Translations under genes and position numbers: made by a program
Source: Desulfoferula mesophila
Lineage (GTDB): Bacteria; Desulfobacterota; Desulfarculia; Desulfarculales; Desulfarculaceae
Length of the DNA: 64,000 nt
Assembly: GCF_037076455.1 (NCBI RefSeq)
Contig: NZ_AP028679.1
Coordinates: forward strand, 2,433,501 to 2,497,500
Direction: 5' to 3'
Shown: positions 8,788 through 16,597 of the stretch, piece by piece
Layout: each line of letters begins with the position of its first letter
Numbering within the stretch: position 1 is the first letter of the stretch
The notes under the pieces: generated by a model
The model's input: the letters and a program-made list of their open reading frames with translations, nothing else
Database searches by the model: none
What the model was told of the DNA's origin: nothing

Positions 8788-9141
8788 TTAATCGACAGGC
8801 ACCAGCCTCCAAGCCTTGGACTTACCCCGAGGTTTCTCCAAGGTGAACTTAGCTCCAGGTTTGGCACCCGATTTTTCACCAAAATCGCCCACGGTCAGTC
8901 GACCCTTGGCGGTGACAGAATAGGTAGTAGGCTTGGCTTTCGCCTTGCCACCAGTTGCTGCTTGCTTGATCTTGCCGGATTCAACCATGGCCATCTTTAA
9001 CTGCTGCGCGAACTCAACCGAGGTCATAGCTTTTTTCTTGTAAGCCAGCGTCTCCCGAATTTCTTGCTCTGATACGCCATCGTTGACCATCTTGATAAGT
9101 TTCTTGCGGTCTTCCTCATTCCATTTCGAGGTCCTGGCCAT
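8788..9141 (-). CDS. Small basic protein, possible DNA-binding
   Basis: 117 residues. I chose the ATG at 9141 because AGGAG lies 8 nt upstream and the product then begins MARTSKWNEEDRKKL; a longer frame begins at 9183. The N-terminal half is helical and charged with a possible helix-turn-helix (DGVSEQEIRETLAYKKKAM). The C-terminal ~45 residues (TYSVTAKGRLTVGDFGEKSGAKPGAKFTLEKP) look like a small beta-barrel reminiscent of AbrB-like 'switch' domains. Lys-rich and Ala-rich linker. It may be a regulator carried by the accessory element. The fold assignment is a guess. Confidence 0.6.
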   Translation of the reverse strand: MARTSKWNEEDRKKLIKMVNDGVSEQEIRETLAYKKKAMTSVEFAQQLKMAMVESGKIKQAATGGKAKAKPTTYSVTAKGRLTVGDFGEKSGAKPGAKFTLEKPRGKSKAWRLVPVD

Positions 9142-9604
9142 AGGTATTCTCCTGTGCATTGGGAGGGATAAAATTTCGACCAATTTGATTATTACTAGTC
9201 TTACAAGCTCACAAGTATAAATTGCAAGGATTTTTTTATAAGACGTACTGGCAGGTTAATGTGTGGCATTAAAAGCATCTGAAATGCTTCGCACGCAACA
9301 TTATTCCTTGTAATCCTTTATAGACAGGTATGTAATTCCAGTTAAATATCCACAAGTCACTAAAGTCCAGCTTCGCCACCCTTCGCCAGGTAGGGAGAGG
9401 GGAAGTATTGTTGATCAATGTTGGTTATTGATAACTTCATGAGGAATGTCCTCAAGAATACTTTCAGTGTCCACCAGGTAATGTAGGGTATGTATGGTTT
9501 TGTATATTCTTTTGTCTTATTCTTTTTCTTTATATATTTTTTGAAAAACAATAGTATAACCCTACATACCCTACATACTAACCACTGGCGAAAGGGACTG
9601 CTAG
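9142..9604. other. AT-rich intergenic region
   Basis: About 460 bp between the small basic protein gene and the primase gene. Apart from the iteron structure near 9480-9575, I see no gene. A 63-codon frame on the minus strand overlapping the iterons is made of Lys/Ile/Thr runs from the AT-rich core and is unlikely to be coding. Confidence 0.6.
9482..9575. repeat. Head-to-head iterons around an AT-rich core (candidate origin)
   Basis: A perfect 13-bp inverted repeat (TGTAGGGTATGTA at 9482-9494; its complement at 9563-9575) brackets a 68-bp, strongly AT-rich segment. Each arm contains near-tandem copies of a short unit; on the right arm CCCTACATA occurs twice in a row. It lies directly downstream of the primase-helicase gene. 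P4-type primases bind short iterons at their origins, so an origin or replication-control site is a reasonable inference. A transcriptional role is also possible. Confidence 0.6.
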
Positions 9605-11998
9605 CTATTTCAAGCCAACATCATGATAATAAATTCCATCGGTTTCCCTTTTTTTCTCAAACAGCTTAGAGAACTTCATCCCGAACTCGGTTGAGGAATC
9701 TGCCTTGATACTTTTGTCTTTACACCATTTCTGGTAAGCATTGTATGCGTCAATTGCTTTGAGCTTCGATCCTGGTGATTCAAAACAACATTTCTCAACA
9801 AACCGACCTACCACATCTTTACTGGCGAAATACCTCTGGGTGGCTTTCACTACTGCAGGACATTCAGGTAACTTTTTGTTCTTGCCGTATATCAAAGCGC
9901 CCTGCACCAACCAGGCAAGGATATGGGCGGTATCTTCTTGCAACTTGATAATTAAATCAGGATCTTTTCGGTGATCATTGGGTCCCTTTGGATCGTCTAC
10001 ATACCGCTGGTCAAAAGGCACCACCTTTATGCGCTCCCTTAGCGCCGCGTCACTTATATCCAGATCTGGAAGTCTGTTGGTGAGCATGAATATGGTGTGG
10101 GTCGGTTTGAATGTGGTTTGTGCCCCGTAGAGACTACGGGCGGTTAAAAGGTCGCCACCGGTGAGGCGCTTTACCTCGCTGGAGCTCAACTTACACTCCT
10201 TATCCGATTCCGGGCTCCATACCATTCGTTTGCTTTTTAAAGCCATCAGAGCGGGGCTGGCTGCGTCTGCGGATCTGTTGTGGACATGCTGCAGAAGCAG
10301 TTCCACGTCGATCGGACCAGCAAGATTCCCCAAGACATGCCACAGGACATTGGTGAGGGTGGTCTTACCATTACGGCCTTCAGATCCATGAAGCATGAAA
10401 AAGTTATGTTCGGTCACTCTGCCGGTTAGGGCATATCCGAGGATGACTTGGAGGTATCTCACCTGATCTTGATCACCACCACAGATATCCTGCAGGAACT
10501 TTCTAAAGCATGGGCCGTTAGCTAGGTCATTAAGATCGCCGATGCCGTAGGAGCCATTTCCCCCGGGCCAGGGTGTCGGGATGATATTCCTGATGAAATC
10601 ATCTGGCTGGGAGGGTCTGAAGACTACAGTTGTGGCTTGTCGGTCAAATTCCAAAACTCCATTGGATACCCCCAGTAGGTCAGTATTGGCATCCCACTCC
10701 TCGCCGGTGATGGCCAGGGAGTCTGCGCCGGTAGCGGCCTGATCGACCACGTTCTTCTGCCAGGGAGATTTCCCGAGATTACTGATGCGCTCTCTGAGTC
10801 TCTTGATTAAACGCTCGAGGTCCTGCGCTGCACTCTTTTCTCCAACTGATCTCTTAGCATTCGCTTCAATTTGTTTGAGTATCAGAGCCTCTTGATAGAT
10901 TTTCTCCACATCATCAAGGCGTCTTTTGTGTTCACCCTTTTTGTCTTCCATCCAATGGGACCCGGTCCACAGGAACCACTTGCCAGAGGTTCGATCCAAG
11001 CAGAGTTGACCACGCTGCTCTTCTATGAAAAGCTCGGCGTCCCCTTTTTGGCTGTGTGCCAGGTAGTGATTGATGCGCTCGTTGCTCAGGGGTGTGCGAG
11101 GGTTCCTTTTGCCAGCTTCCAGGGCGCTGTTCAGCGTGTCTGCGATTTCCTCGGAACCAAGACCAATCATCTTGGCGGTTTCAGAGAATTGCCTCCGCAC
11201 CATATCTTCATCCAGCTCACCGGAATCCAGAATACGGCCAATGTAATAAGCTCTCTTGTTTAGTTGATCGTTTCTTTCGCCCTCAGAAACTTTCGCCAGG
11301 GTTTTCAACTCATACTCCAAAAGGGCACCCGCCCCCTCGAACTTTTCGGCGCTTCTGGAAGGTTTCCCTTGGCCGGCACCTGATTTCCGAACAGGGCGTG
11401 GCTGTTTTTTGGATTTGACCTTGTCGATTATCCATTGCGGTGCCTCTGCGGGTTCCAGATCGTCGGGATGATGATTCTCATCCCAAGCGTAGACTCCACC
11501 TGAAGCATGGATAGAGGGAGGTGCCACTATTTGGCCTCGATCCCCTCGAATATCTAATCCCGGGCCAAGACGACTGGCTGAATTGCCGATATCGCTTCCC
11601 AAGGGATACTTGAACAAAATGTGCCTCCCACCACCGCCAGTATTGGAGATAACGGTCGAAGGCAGCGGACCGTGCTGCTGTTCAAGTTGGGCGAGGGCTT
11701 CATCACCGCCGTTCTTCGGGTCCACGTCCAGGACGAAGATCCCGCTTGCAGCTCCCGTCAGGATTCCTACATTGGCATCCGGCCATTGGCTCCACCACTC
11801 CTCGATCTGGTGAGGATCATCGGTGGCGACATCTGGCCAGTTTTTTTTGATAATGGGATTTTTGCCATGACTGTCGCAGTCAGGTTCACCACACGCACAT
11901 CGGCCATTTATAACTGAATGTAACGGTAACACCCTCCAGCCTAAGCGGGCATAGGTAAGTGCTGCTTCCAAGTTTTTTTGGGTATTTTTAATGGGCAT
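9605..11998 (-). CDS. P4-type phage/plasmid primase-polymerase and helicase
   Basis: 797 residues. The N-terminal ~200 residues are a bifunctional primase/polymerase domain: a metal-binding CACGEPDCDSHGKNP at 34-48, catalytic DVD at 91-93 and GGGGRHILF at 121-129. The middle (about 330-500) fits a D5_N/P4-primase linker. The C-terminal part is an SF3-like helicase with Walker A GSEGRNGKTT at 538-547, followed by LLLQH and a sensor-like MLTNRLP. Proteins with this layout start and unwind replication of phages, satellites and integrative elements. Upstream (same strand) are two small zinc-ribbon genes, probably in the same transcript. An AT-rich iteron site lies just downstream. No frameshift is seen, so it looks functional. 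Confidence 0.92.
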   Translation of the reverse strand: MPIKNTQKNLEAALTYARLGWRVLPLHSVINGRCACGEPDCDSHGKNPIIKKNWPDVATDDPHQIEEWWSQWPDANVGILTGAASGIFVLDVDPKNGGDEALAQLEQQHGPLPSTVISNTGGGGRHILFKYPLGSDIGNSASRLGPGLDIRGDRGQIVAPPSIHASGGVYAWDENHHPDDLEPAEAPQWIIDKVKSKKQPRPVRKSGAGQGKPSRSAEKFEGAGALLEYELKTLAKVSEGERNDQLNKRAYYIGRILDSGELDEDMVRRQFSETAKMIGLGSEEIADTLNSALEAGKRNPRTPLSNERINHYLAHSQKGDAELFIEEQRGQLCLDRTSGKWFLWTGSHWMEDKKGEHKRRLDDVEKIYQEALILKQIEANAKRSVGEKSAAQDLERLIKRLRERISNLGKSPWQKNVVDQAATGADSLAITGEEWDANTDLLGVSNGVLEFDRQATTVVFRPSQPDDFIRNIIPTPWPGGNGSYGIGDLNDLANGPCFRKFLQDICGGDQDQVRYLQVILGYALTGRVTEHNFFMLHGSEGRNGKTTLTNVLWHVLGNLAGPIDVELLLQHVHNRSADAASPALMALKSKRMVWSPESDKECKLSSSEVKRLTGGDLLTARSLYGAQTTFKPTHTIFMLTNRLPDLDISDAALRERIKVVPFDQRYVDDPKGPNDHRKDPDLIIKLQEDTAHILAWLVQGALIYGKNKKLPECPAVVKATQRYFASKDVVGRFVEKCCFESPGSKLKAIDAYNAYQKWCKDKSIKADSSTEFGMKFSKLFEKKRETDGIYYHDVGLK

Positions 11999-12067
11999 TA
12001 ATTTTCTCCTTTTTTTAATTAGGTGTGGGCCATACCTAGGGCAGGCCCACGCATTAAATGTTAAAAT

Positions 12068-12499
12068 TTACTCATTCATGTCTTTACCGGTCTCTACATC
12101 GATTTTAAAATCATTTTCTTCGGCAAGTTGAACCAGAACTTCTATGCACCGGAGCGCAGATTTAAGGCGTACCTCCATGTCTTTTAGGCGATAAGACCTG
12201 TGCATACGGCCATACCTAATAAATGCATCCACAAATTCCACATGAGCAGCCATAGCTTTAAAATTGGCCATATAAACCTCTATATTTTTTTGCTTGGTAA
12301 CATCCTCATCAATGTTGTTCTCGTCCAATTCCTTTAATTTCCACATTGCGGCTACCACTGGTTCAGGGTCTTCGATTTGTTCTGGGTATGAATAGCCACA
12401 CCAGGGGCACAAGAGATGAATTCCAGGGTACGGAACGGGAAGTACAGGGTAATGGCAGTGACATTCAGGACATTTAGTTGTACCTATTTCCATTTCCAT
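12068..12499 (-). CDS. Zinc-ribbon hypothetical protein
   Basis: 143 residues from the ATG at 12499, chosen because AAGGAG lies 8 nt upstream within the end of the preceding gene. A longer frame to 12535 has no such site. Cysteines at 10, 13, 31 and 34 (CPEC ... CPWC) form a zinc ribbon. The rest is a helical domain (VYMANFKAMAAHVEFVDAFIRYG). It lies between the 56-residue zinc-ribbon gene (2-bp gap) and the primase gene. It may assist the primase or regulate the element; no characterised homologue is recognised. Confidence 0.7.
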   Translation of the reverse strand: MEMEIGTTKCPECHCHYPVLPVPYPGIHLLCPWCGYSYPEQIEDPEPVVAAMWKLKELDENNIDEDVTKQKNIEVYMANFKAMAAHVEFVDAFIRYGRMHRSYRLKDMEVRLKSALRCIEVLVQLAEENDFKIDVETGKDMNE

Positions 12500-12500
12500 T

Positions 12501-12671
12501 TTAATTTTCTCCTTCTTTTTGAGTAAATGTTTCAACGCTCAGTTCATCAATCTTTGGTTGGGTATTACCGCATCTCCGGCAAATGAACCAAGTCTCTCCA
12601 CTTGGAGCTTCTATAAAATCGTTGTAGCTCCCGCATCTTTCACAAATGTTGACCAATTCAGTTTTTTTCAT
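12501..12671 (-). CDS. 56-residue zinc-ribbon protein
   Basis: A short gene with a strong TAAGGAG site before ATG at 12671. The product begins MKKTELVNICERCGSY and carries CxxC pairs at 10/13 and 31/34 (CERC ... CRRC), a compact zinc ribbon. The ribosome site of the next gene lies inside its 3' end, so translation is coupled. The Cys positions are the same as in the downstream zinc-ribbon protein, suggesting duplication. It is probably the first gene of the primase operon. Confidence 0.7.
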   Translation of the reverse strand: MKKTELVNICERCGSYNDFIEAPSGETWFICRRCGNTQPKIDELSVETFTQKEGEN

Positions 12672-12889
12672 TCCGTTCTCCTTAATTTTAAAAGTGGCAA
12701 ATATTGGTCCTCATATAGTTTGTTAAATTTTTTAGAGCTCGAACTTGCTAAAAATGACCCTTTTGTGGTATATCTCCCAGAAAATACGGCAATAAATAAT
12801 ATTAGTGCATCTAACCGACGAATTTGCTCTTTAAGACTTTTTACGCTTTATTGGAGTCTTGGAAGGAGGCCGAAAGGATTTTCTAGGCT

Positions 12890-13203
12890 ATGGCATGCCC
12901 AACTTACACCGTAAAAGAACTTACCGCTCGCGCATTGGAAATTCGCGACTTACAACGCCGATTCGATACTGTAGTAATAGCCAATATTGTTATTTTTACG
13001 GCATTACTTGCTCTTAAGAGGAGTCAGGTTCTTAATACTCGTGTGCGCCAGGTAATGGGCATTAACGGGATATTTTCTAATCCTATCGTACATATAAAGG
13101 GGGCATACCAGTACCATATTAGGCGAATGCCATTACCATTGGAATACAGGATAAGGATGCAAGAGTATCTATTTTACCTTAAAAAAAGGTATCCAAACTT
13201 TGG
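12890..13203 (+). pseudogene. Tyrosine-recombinase-like gene, 5' part (cut by IS21-type element)
   Basis: ATG at 12890 follows AAAGGA by 11 nt. The frame reads a helical segment, then LLALKRSQVLNTRV, the place where tyrosine recombinases have TGLRxxEVLxLRW, then HIRRMPLPLEYRIRMQEYL, like the 'R.IPLP...L..YL' block. The IS interrupts it after codon 104. Joining 12890-13203 to 15736-16045 gives exactly 208 codons with the frame kept (NFG|PNMHLFPN). The catalytic Arg position appears to be Lys, so even the intact protein may have been inactive or divergent. The family assignment is from pattern only. Confidence 0.6.
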
Positions 13204-13305
13204 TGTGAATGGCGGAGTAAGTGCGGGACAGTTGGCGGTCTAAAACCGTGACACTTGTTTTAGAGATATAGTCCTGTTGTTCATGCTGTCAATCATGATC
13301 TTGCC

Positions 13306-14082
13306 TTAGTTGGTTTTGGGCTTTGCCTGGGATCGTCTTTTGGCTTGGCGGAGCCGGTAGCTTTCTCCATTGGCCTCGATGATGTGGCACCTATGGGTCA
13401 GTCTGTCCAGCAGTGCACCGGTGAGTCTTTCGGAGCCGAAGACCTCCGTCCATTGCTGGAAAGGGAGATTGGTGGTGATCATGAGGCTTTGTTGTTCATA
13501 TGCCCTACCCACCACCTCGAATAGCATTTGAGCGCCTATCTTGGAGAAGGGCACATAGCCCAGTTCATCGATGACCAGCAGGTGTAGGCGCTGGAGCTGT
13601 TTCTGCAGGCGTTGCAGACGTCTTTCCTCGCGGCATTCCATGAGCTCTGTGACCAGGGCGGTGGCGCTGTAGAATTTCACCTTGCTTCCCTGGGCGCAGG
13701 CCGCAAAGGCCATGGCGCTGGCCAGGTGGGTCTTGCCGGTGCCGGAGTTTCCGATCAGGAGCACGTTTTCCTTTTTGGCGATGTACTCGCCCCTCATCAG
13801 CTCCCTGACCAGCTGCTGATTGATGGAGGGCTGTGCCTTGAAATCAAAGGTGTCCATGGTCTTGATCACCGGAAAGGCGGCTTGCTTGATGCGCCTTTCG
13901 GCTGCCCGCTTCTCGCGGTCCAGAAGCTCCCGCTCGGTCAGGCGCAGCAGGTAGGTCATGTAATCGGAGCGGTCTTGGCTGCAGACCTTGGCCATGGCCG
14001 CGTATTCCCGGAGAATGGTGGGCAGCTTCAGCTTTTTGAGGTGGTACTCCAAGAGCACGGTGGGTTTGTCCTGGTCCTTCAT
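13306..14082 (-). CDS. istB: IS21-family ATP-binding transposition helper
   Basis: 258 residues, the normal IstB length. Walker A GNSGTGKTHLA, Walker B LLVIDELGYVP, sensor region MITTNLPFQQW, and C-terminal RLTHRCHIIEANGESYR, all typical. IstB is an AAA+ ATPase related to DnaA/DnaC that selects the target and stimulates the IstA transposase. Its start overlaps the istA stop by 4 nt (ATGA), giving coupled translation. Confidence 0.96.
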   Translation of the reverse strand: MKDQDKPTVLLEYHLKKLKLPTILREYAAMAKVCSQDRSDYMTYLLRLTERELLDREKRAAERRIKQAAFPVIKTMDTFDFKAQPSINQQLVRELMRGEYIAKKENVLLIGNSGTGKTHLASAMAFAACAQGSKVKFYSATALVTELMECREERRLQRLQKQLQRLHLLVIDELGYVPFSKIGAQMLFEVVGRAYEQQSLMITTNLPFQQWTEVFGSERLTGALLDRLTHRCHIIEANGESYRLRQAKRRSQAKPKTN

Positions 14083-15641
14083 GACAGCGCCCCTCCCTGC
14101 GCGAGGAGGGAGTCATAGACTGTGATATCGGGCCCGGCCACGCTCACTCGGCCCAGGTGCTCACGACCGTCCAGCAGGAAGGTGGCCGCGGGCCCTGATG
14201 ATGGCGGCTCCAGCAGGTGGACAATGGCCTCCGGGGCATAGGCTCCCGCGTACAATGCCTGCTCCACCGCCCGCTTCAGTCTGGCCATGGAGTGGTCCTC
14301 CAGCAAACGTAGGACCTTTATGTATTTACGGGTGCCCTGGCCAGGCATGTCTTCCCCGGCCACCAGCCGCCGCCTCAAGACCTCAAAGCACTCAGACAGA
14401 TCTAGGTCAGCCAGGGGGCGGGCGTGGTCCAGGGAGCCAGGCTTGCGCTCCAGCAAGGGCAGATAATGCCGGTAGTCGAAAAACACCCCTTCCTTGCCCC
14501 AGGATCGGGAGTGGCGGGCCACCACCACGTCATGGTGGCAGAGCACCACCCGATCCACATAGCCCTTGGCCACAATTTCATGGTGGGCACAAGCCACCGG
14601 CACCGAGTAGTCATTGTCGTCGAAGCGGACCAGGGACAATGAATTGGCCCGGGTAGGCTGTTTGCGGCAGGCATCGAAGCGGGAGGGAGGCAGGGGGACA
14701 AAGGCTGTCTGGTCTTCCTGCAAAACCTCGGCCTTGCTACCGCCCTTGCCACGCAAACGGCGCTTCATGTCGTCGCGGCACTGCCTTAAAAGCATGGCAT
14801 TGAGCTCGGCCAGGTCCTTCACCTGGGGCACTGGCACCAAAAAATTCTGCCGGGCGTACTTGACCACCCCTTCCACCACGCCCTTCTCGTTTGGACGCCG
14901 CACCCGACAAAAATGCTCCCGAAAAAGGTAATGGCTCTGCAGCTTGAGAAAACCATCGGTCAGCTTGCGCTCATGAGGCCCTATGATCTTGGAAACCAGG
15001 ACCTTGCTATTGTCGTAACTGATCCGGTGGGGCACCCCACCGAAAAACTCGAACGCCCTGGCATGCCCTTCCCAGTAGCTCTCGCTGCACTCCTTGTCGA
15101 AGGCCGCCACGAAAAAGGCATCGGAGTACGGCAAGGCCATGATAAAAAGCGCTATCTTGCGAAGCTCCCCGGAAACCTTGGCCAGGGCATAGCCAAAGTC
15201 CACCTGCGCCTCGCCGGGACGATGGACCAGGGGCATGTACACCTCCTGGCTCACGCGCTTGATTGCGCGCACCGCCTCCTTTACCTGGGTGTACTTGCCC
15301 TGATAACCCGCCTCCTTGATGCGGTGATATATGCGCGTGGCCGTGTGCCTTTGCTTCTTGGGAACCTTTTTGTCCTCTTTTATGATCCGGGCGATCAACT
15401 CAAGGTAGGGGCCAAGCTTGGGCTTGGCTCGGGGGGTGCTGAGCCGGTATCCGGGAGGCTCGGGAAAATTCTGAATCTTTTGCAGGGTATCCCAATGGAT
15501 GCCCTCTCTACGCATTAACTCGCGCTTGCTCGCCTGGCCATCGCGCAACTCAAGTCTGATCCGGGCCCATTGATCCATGTCCGTGTACACCCCTTCCGCT
15601 CCTCCAGAGAGTCCTGGCCTGGAAGCCACCATGGCCTCCAT
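14079..15641 (-). CDS. istA: IS21-family transposase
   Basis: Up to 520 residues. An N-terminal HTH (ELMRREGIHWDTLQKI) is followed by the rve integrase domain, with Asp in GEAQVDFG, Asp in RISYDNSK and Glu in NEKGVVEG, matching the DDE triad. A C-terminal beta-rich domain (NDYSVPVACAH) completes the IstA layout. The longest frame starts at 15641, but a GTG near 15584 after GGAAGGGG or an ATG at 15578 (MDQWARIRL) fits family starts better. No damage is seen. Confidence 0.94.
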   Translation of the reverse strand: MEAMVASRPGLSGGAEGVYTDMDQWARIRLELRDGQASKRELMRREGIHWDTLQKIQNFPEPPGYRLSTPRAKPKLGPYLELIARIIKEDKKVPKKQRHTATRIYHRIKEAGYQGKYTQVKEAVRAIKRVSQEVYMPLVHRPGEAQVDFGYALAKVSGELRKIALFIMALPYSDAFFVAAFDKECSESYWEGHARAFEFFGGVPHRISYDNSKVLVSKIIGPHERKLTDGFLKLQSHYLFREHFCRVRRPNEKGVVEGVVKYARQNFLVPVPQVKDLAELNAMLLRQCRDDMKRRLRGKGGSKAEVLQEDQTAFVPLPPSRFDACRKQPTRANSLSLVRFDDNDYSVPVACAHHEIVAKGYVDRVVLCHHDVVVARHSRSWGKEGVFFDYRHYLPLLERKPGSLDHARPLADLDLSECFEVLRRRLVAGEDMPGQGTRKYIKVLRLLEDHSMARLKRAVEQALYAGAYAPEAIVHLLEPPSSGPAATFLLDGREHLGRVSVAGPDITVYDSLLAQGGALS

Positions 15642-15735
15642 CGCACCAAAACACCTGAAGAAAACTGAATCGGTGTGTCACGGTTTTCAACCGCCACTAA
15701 AATCGTCTCGCTTTTGGACCGCCATTTACATTTGG

Positions 15736-16045
15736 TCCTAATATGCATTTGTTCCCGAACAAAAAAGGTAAAAAGTATGATACAGGCAAATTAACTAGAC
15801 ACATGAAAGCAGTTGTTGGTCTAACCCTGGGGGACATTAAAAATAGTGGCATTTGTTATTATTATCAATTTCTTATTAATAATAGATATCTTGAGTGGGA
15901 CGCAACTAGTATCACCGCTGCCTTCAGCGGTGATCAAGAACGGAAGATAAAAGACCACATTCGAGGTTGTGGCCAACCACCAGGAGATGGATGCAGGGTA
16001 CGTAGGGCATCGATGGTCAATTACACGGGGCCCCCGTCTGTCTGA
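15736..16045 (+). pseudogene. Tyrosine-recombinase-like gene, 3' part
   Basis: Continuation of the gene cut at 13203. It reads HLFPNKKGKKYDTGKLTRHMK, matching the 'LFPxxxG...lxrxlk' block before the second catalytic box of tyrosine recombinases. Then comes LTLGDIKNSGICYYYQFLINN, where 'LHDLRRSGxxxY' is expected. The canonical HxxR and terminal Tyr are not clearly present. A stand-alone start at 15743 has no ribosome site, so the fragment is unlikely to be expressed. Confidence 0.55.
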
Positions 16046-16092
16046 CACCTCGCTCTAGGCAGTAAAACACAAAAAATGGGGCAGGCCGATGT

Positions 16093-16159
16093 GGTGTAAG
16101 GGTGTAAGACGATAAATAGTACAAAAAAATTAGCTAGTCAAAATCTTACACCATTACAC
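16093..16159. repeat. Second iteron pair around an AT-rich core
   Basis: GGTGTAAG occurs twice in perfect tandem at 16093-16108. The 16-bp sequence 16094-16109 is repeated inverted with one mismatch at 16144-16159, with a 34-bp AT-rich spacer between. The design is the same as the site at 9482-9575, although the unit sequence differs. A protein-binding site for replication or recombination is inferred. Confidence 0.6.
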
Positions 16160-16336
16160 GCATTCAGTTCGGGGTTCTGTTGTACAGGGGCTCAGCGGGG
16201 ATCCTTTTCCCGCCGGGTTCGCTTGAAAGGGACTACCTCACCCGGCTCCTCGAAGAACGCCTGATCAAGGCTCGCCATGGGACTCCCACTGAAGCATTAA
16301 AAACCATGACAAAAAGCACTAAACTATGATATAGTA

Positions 16337-16368
16337 TTTGTGTGAAAGGTACAAGGTTTTCACACAAA
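16337..16368. promoter_or_regulatory. 11-bp perfect inverted repeat (operator-like)
   Basis: TTTGTGTGAAA and its exact complement are separated by 10 bp, so the arms are centred two helical turns apart. This suits a dimeric regulator. An AT-rich TATGATATAGTAT stretch lies immediately upstream and could be a promoter -10 region. No T-run follows, so it is not a usual terminator. No gene starts nearby on the plus strand. Confidence 0.45.
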
Positions 16369-16445
16369 CCTAGGATTCGATAGATTGGACATAGGTTAAT
16401 TTAGATAGCAGTATCAGGTATTTGCAGATCAGTGTCGAGTGTAGC

Positions 16446-16468
16446 TCCGACTCTCCCCTTCGGCACCA
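16446..16468 (+). other. tRNA-Leu 3'-end remnant, probable attachment site
   Basis: The 23 bp read as a T-loop (TCCGACT), the T-stem 3' strand (CTCCC), the acceptor 3' strand (CTTCGGC), the discriminator A and CCA. The acceptor would pair with GCCGAAG, a 5' end typical of bacterial tRNA-Leu. The 5' half of a tRNA is not present upstream. Elements that integrate in tRNA 3' ends leave exactly such a fragment at one border. Confidence 0.6.
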
Positions 16469-16478
16469 ACAGCAAGAT

Positions 16479-16517
16479 CAAGGGGCGGGCTCATAAGAGC
16501 CGGCCCCTTTGATTTTT
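16479..16517 (+). terminator. Strong terminator after the tRNA remnant
   Basis: Long GC-rich hairpin (CAAGGGGCGGGCTC / GAGCCGGCCCCTTTG, one mismatch and one bulge) with an ATAA loop, followed by ATTTTT. It reads rightward and would end transcription of a tRNA located here. It is therefore probably the native terminator of the interrupted tRNA-Leu gene. Confidence 0.75.
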
Positions 16518-16541
16518 AGCGTCACTAACGCACATAAAACA

Positions 16542-16568
16542 CCAACCCCGGCCCGGGGTTGGCGTTTT
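16542..16568. terminator. Hairpin terminator at the DUF1847 gene end
   Basis: CCAACCCCGG/CCGGGGTTGG stem at 16542-16562, followed by CGTTTT on the plus strand. On the minus strand it is followed by TGTTTTA. It can end the leftward DUF1847 transcript and also insulate it from rightward reading. Confidence 0.65.
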
Positions 16569-16597
16569 GTTTGTGGGGCGCGTGGGGGTTGGCCGCC

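Larger units (their letters stand above)
13204..15730 (-). mobile_element. IS21-family insertion sequence with 5-bp target duplication
   Basis: 2,527 bp. The ends are TGTGAATGGCGG at 13204 and the complement of TGTAAATGGCGG ending at 15730. A second inner pair (GGCGG..T.AAAACCGTGACAC) lies inside each end, the multiple-repeat end structure usual for IS21. TTTGG occurs on both sides (13199-13203 and 15731-15735) as the target duplication. It carries istA and istB, both apparently intact, so the element may still be active. Confidence 0.93.
16046..16597. other. Right border region of the accessory segment
   Basis: No protein gene is seen. The stretch holds, in order, an iteron pair with an AT core (16093-16159), an 11-bp perfect inverted repeat (16337-16368), a tRNA 3'-end remnant (16446-16468) and two terminator hairpins. 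Composition changes here from mixed and AT-rich to uniformly GC-rich. Confidence 0.7.

Noticed and set aside
9360-9551. 63-codon minus-strand frame next to the primase
   Set aside because: Built from AT-rich sequence and covers the iteron arm; no ribosome site and no family pattern.
12519-12914. 131-codon plus-strand frame
   Set aside because: Mostly antisense to the 56-residue zinc-ribbon gene, which has a strong ribosome site and paired CxxC motifs.
15743-16045. Stand-alone 100-codon gene right of the IS21-type element
   Set aside because: No ribosome site, and the frame joins exactly with the fragment left of the element, so it is the tail of a split gene.
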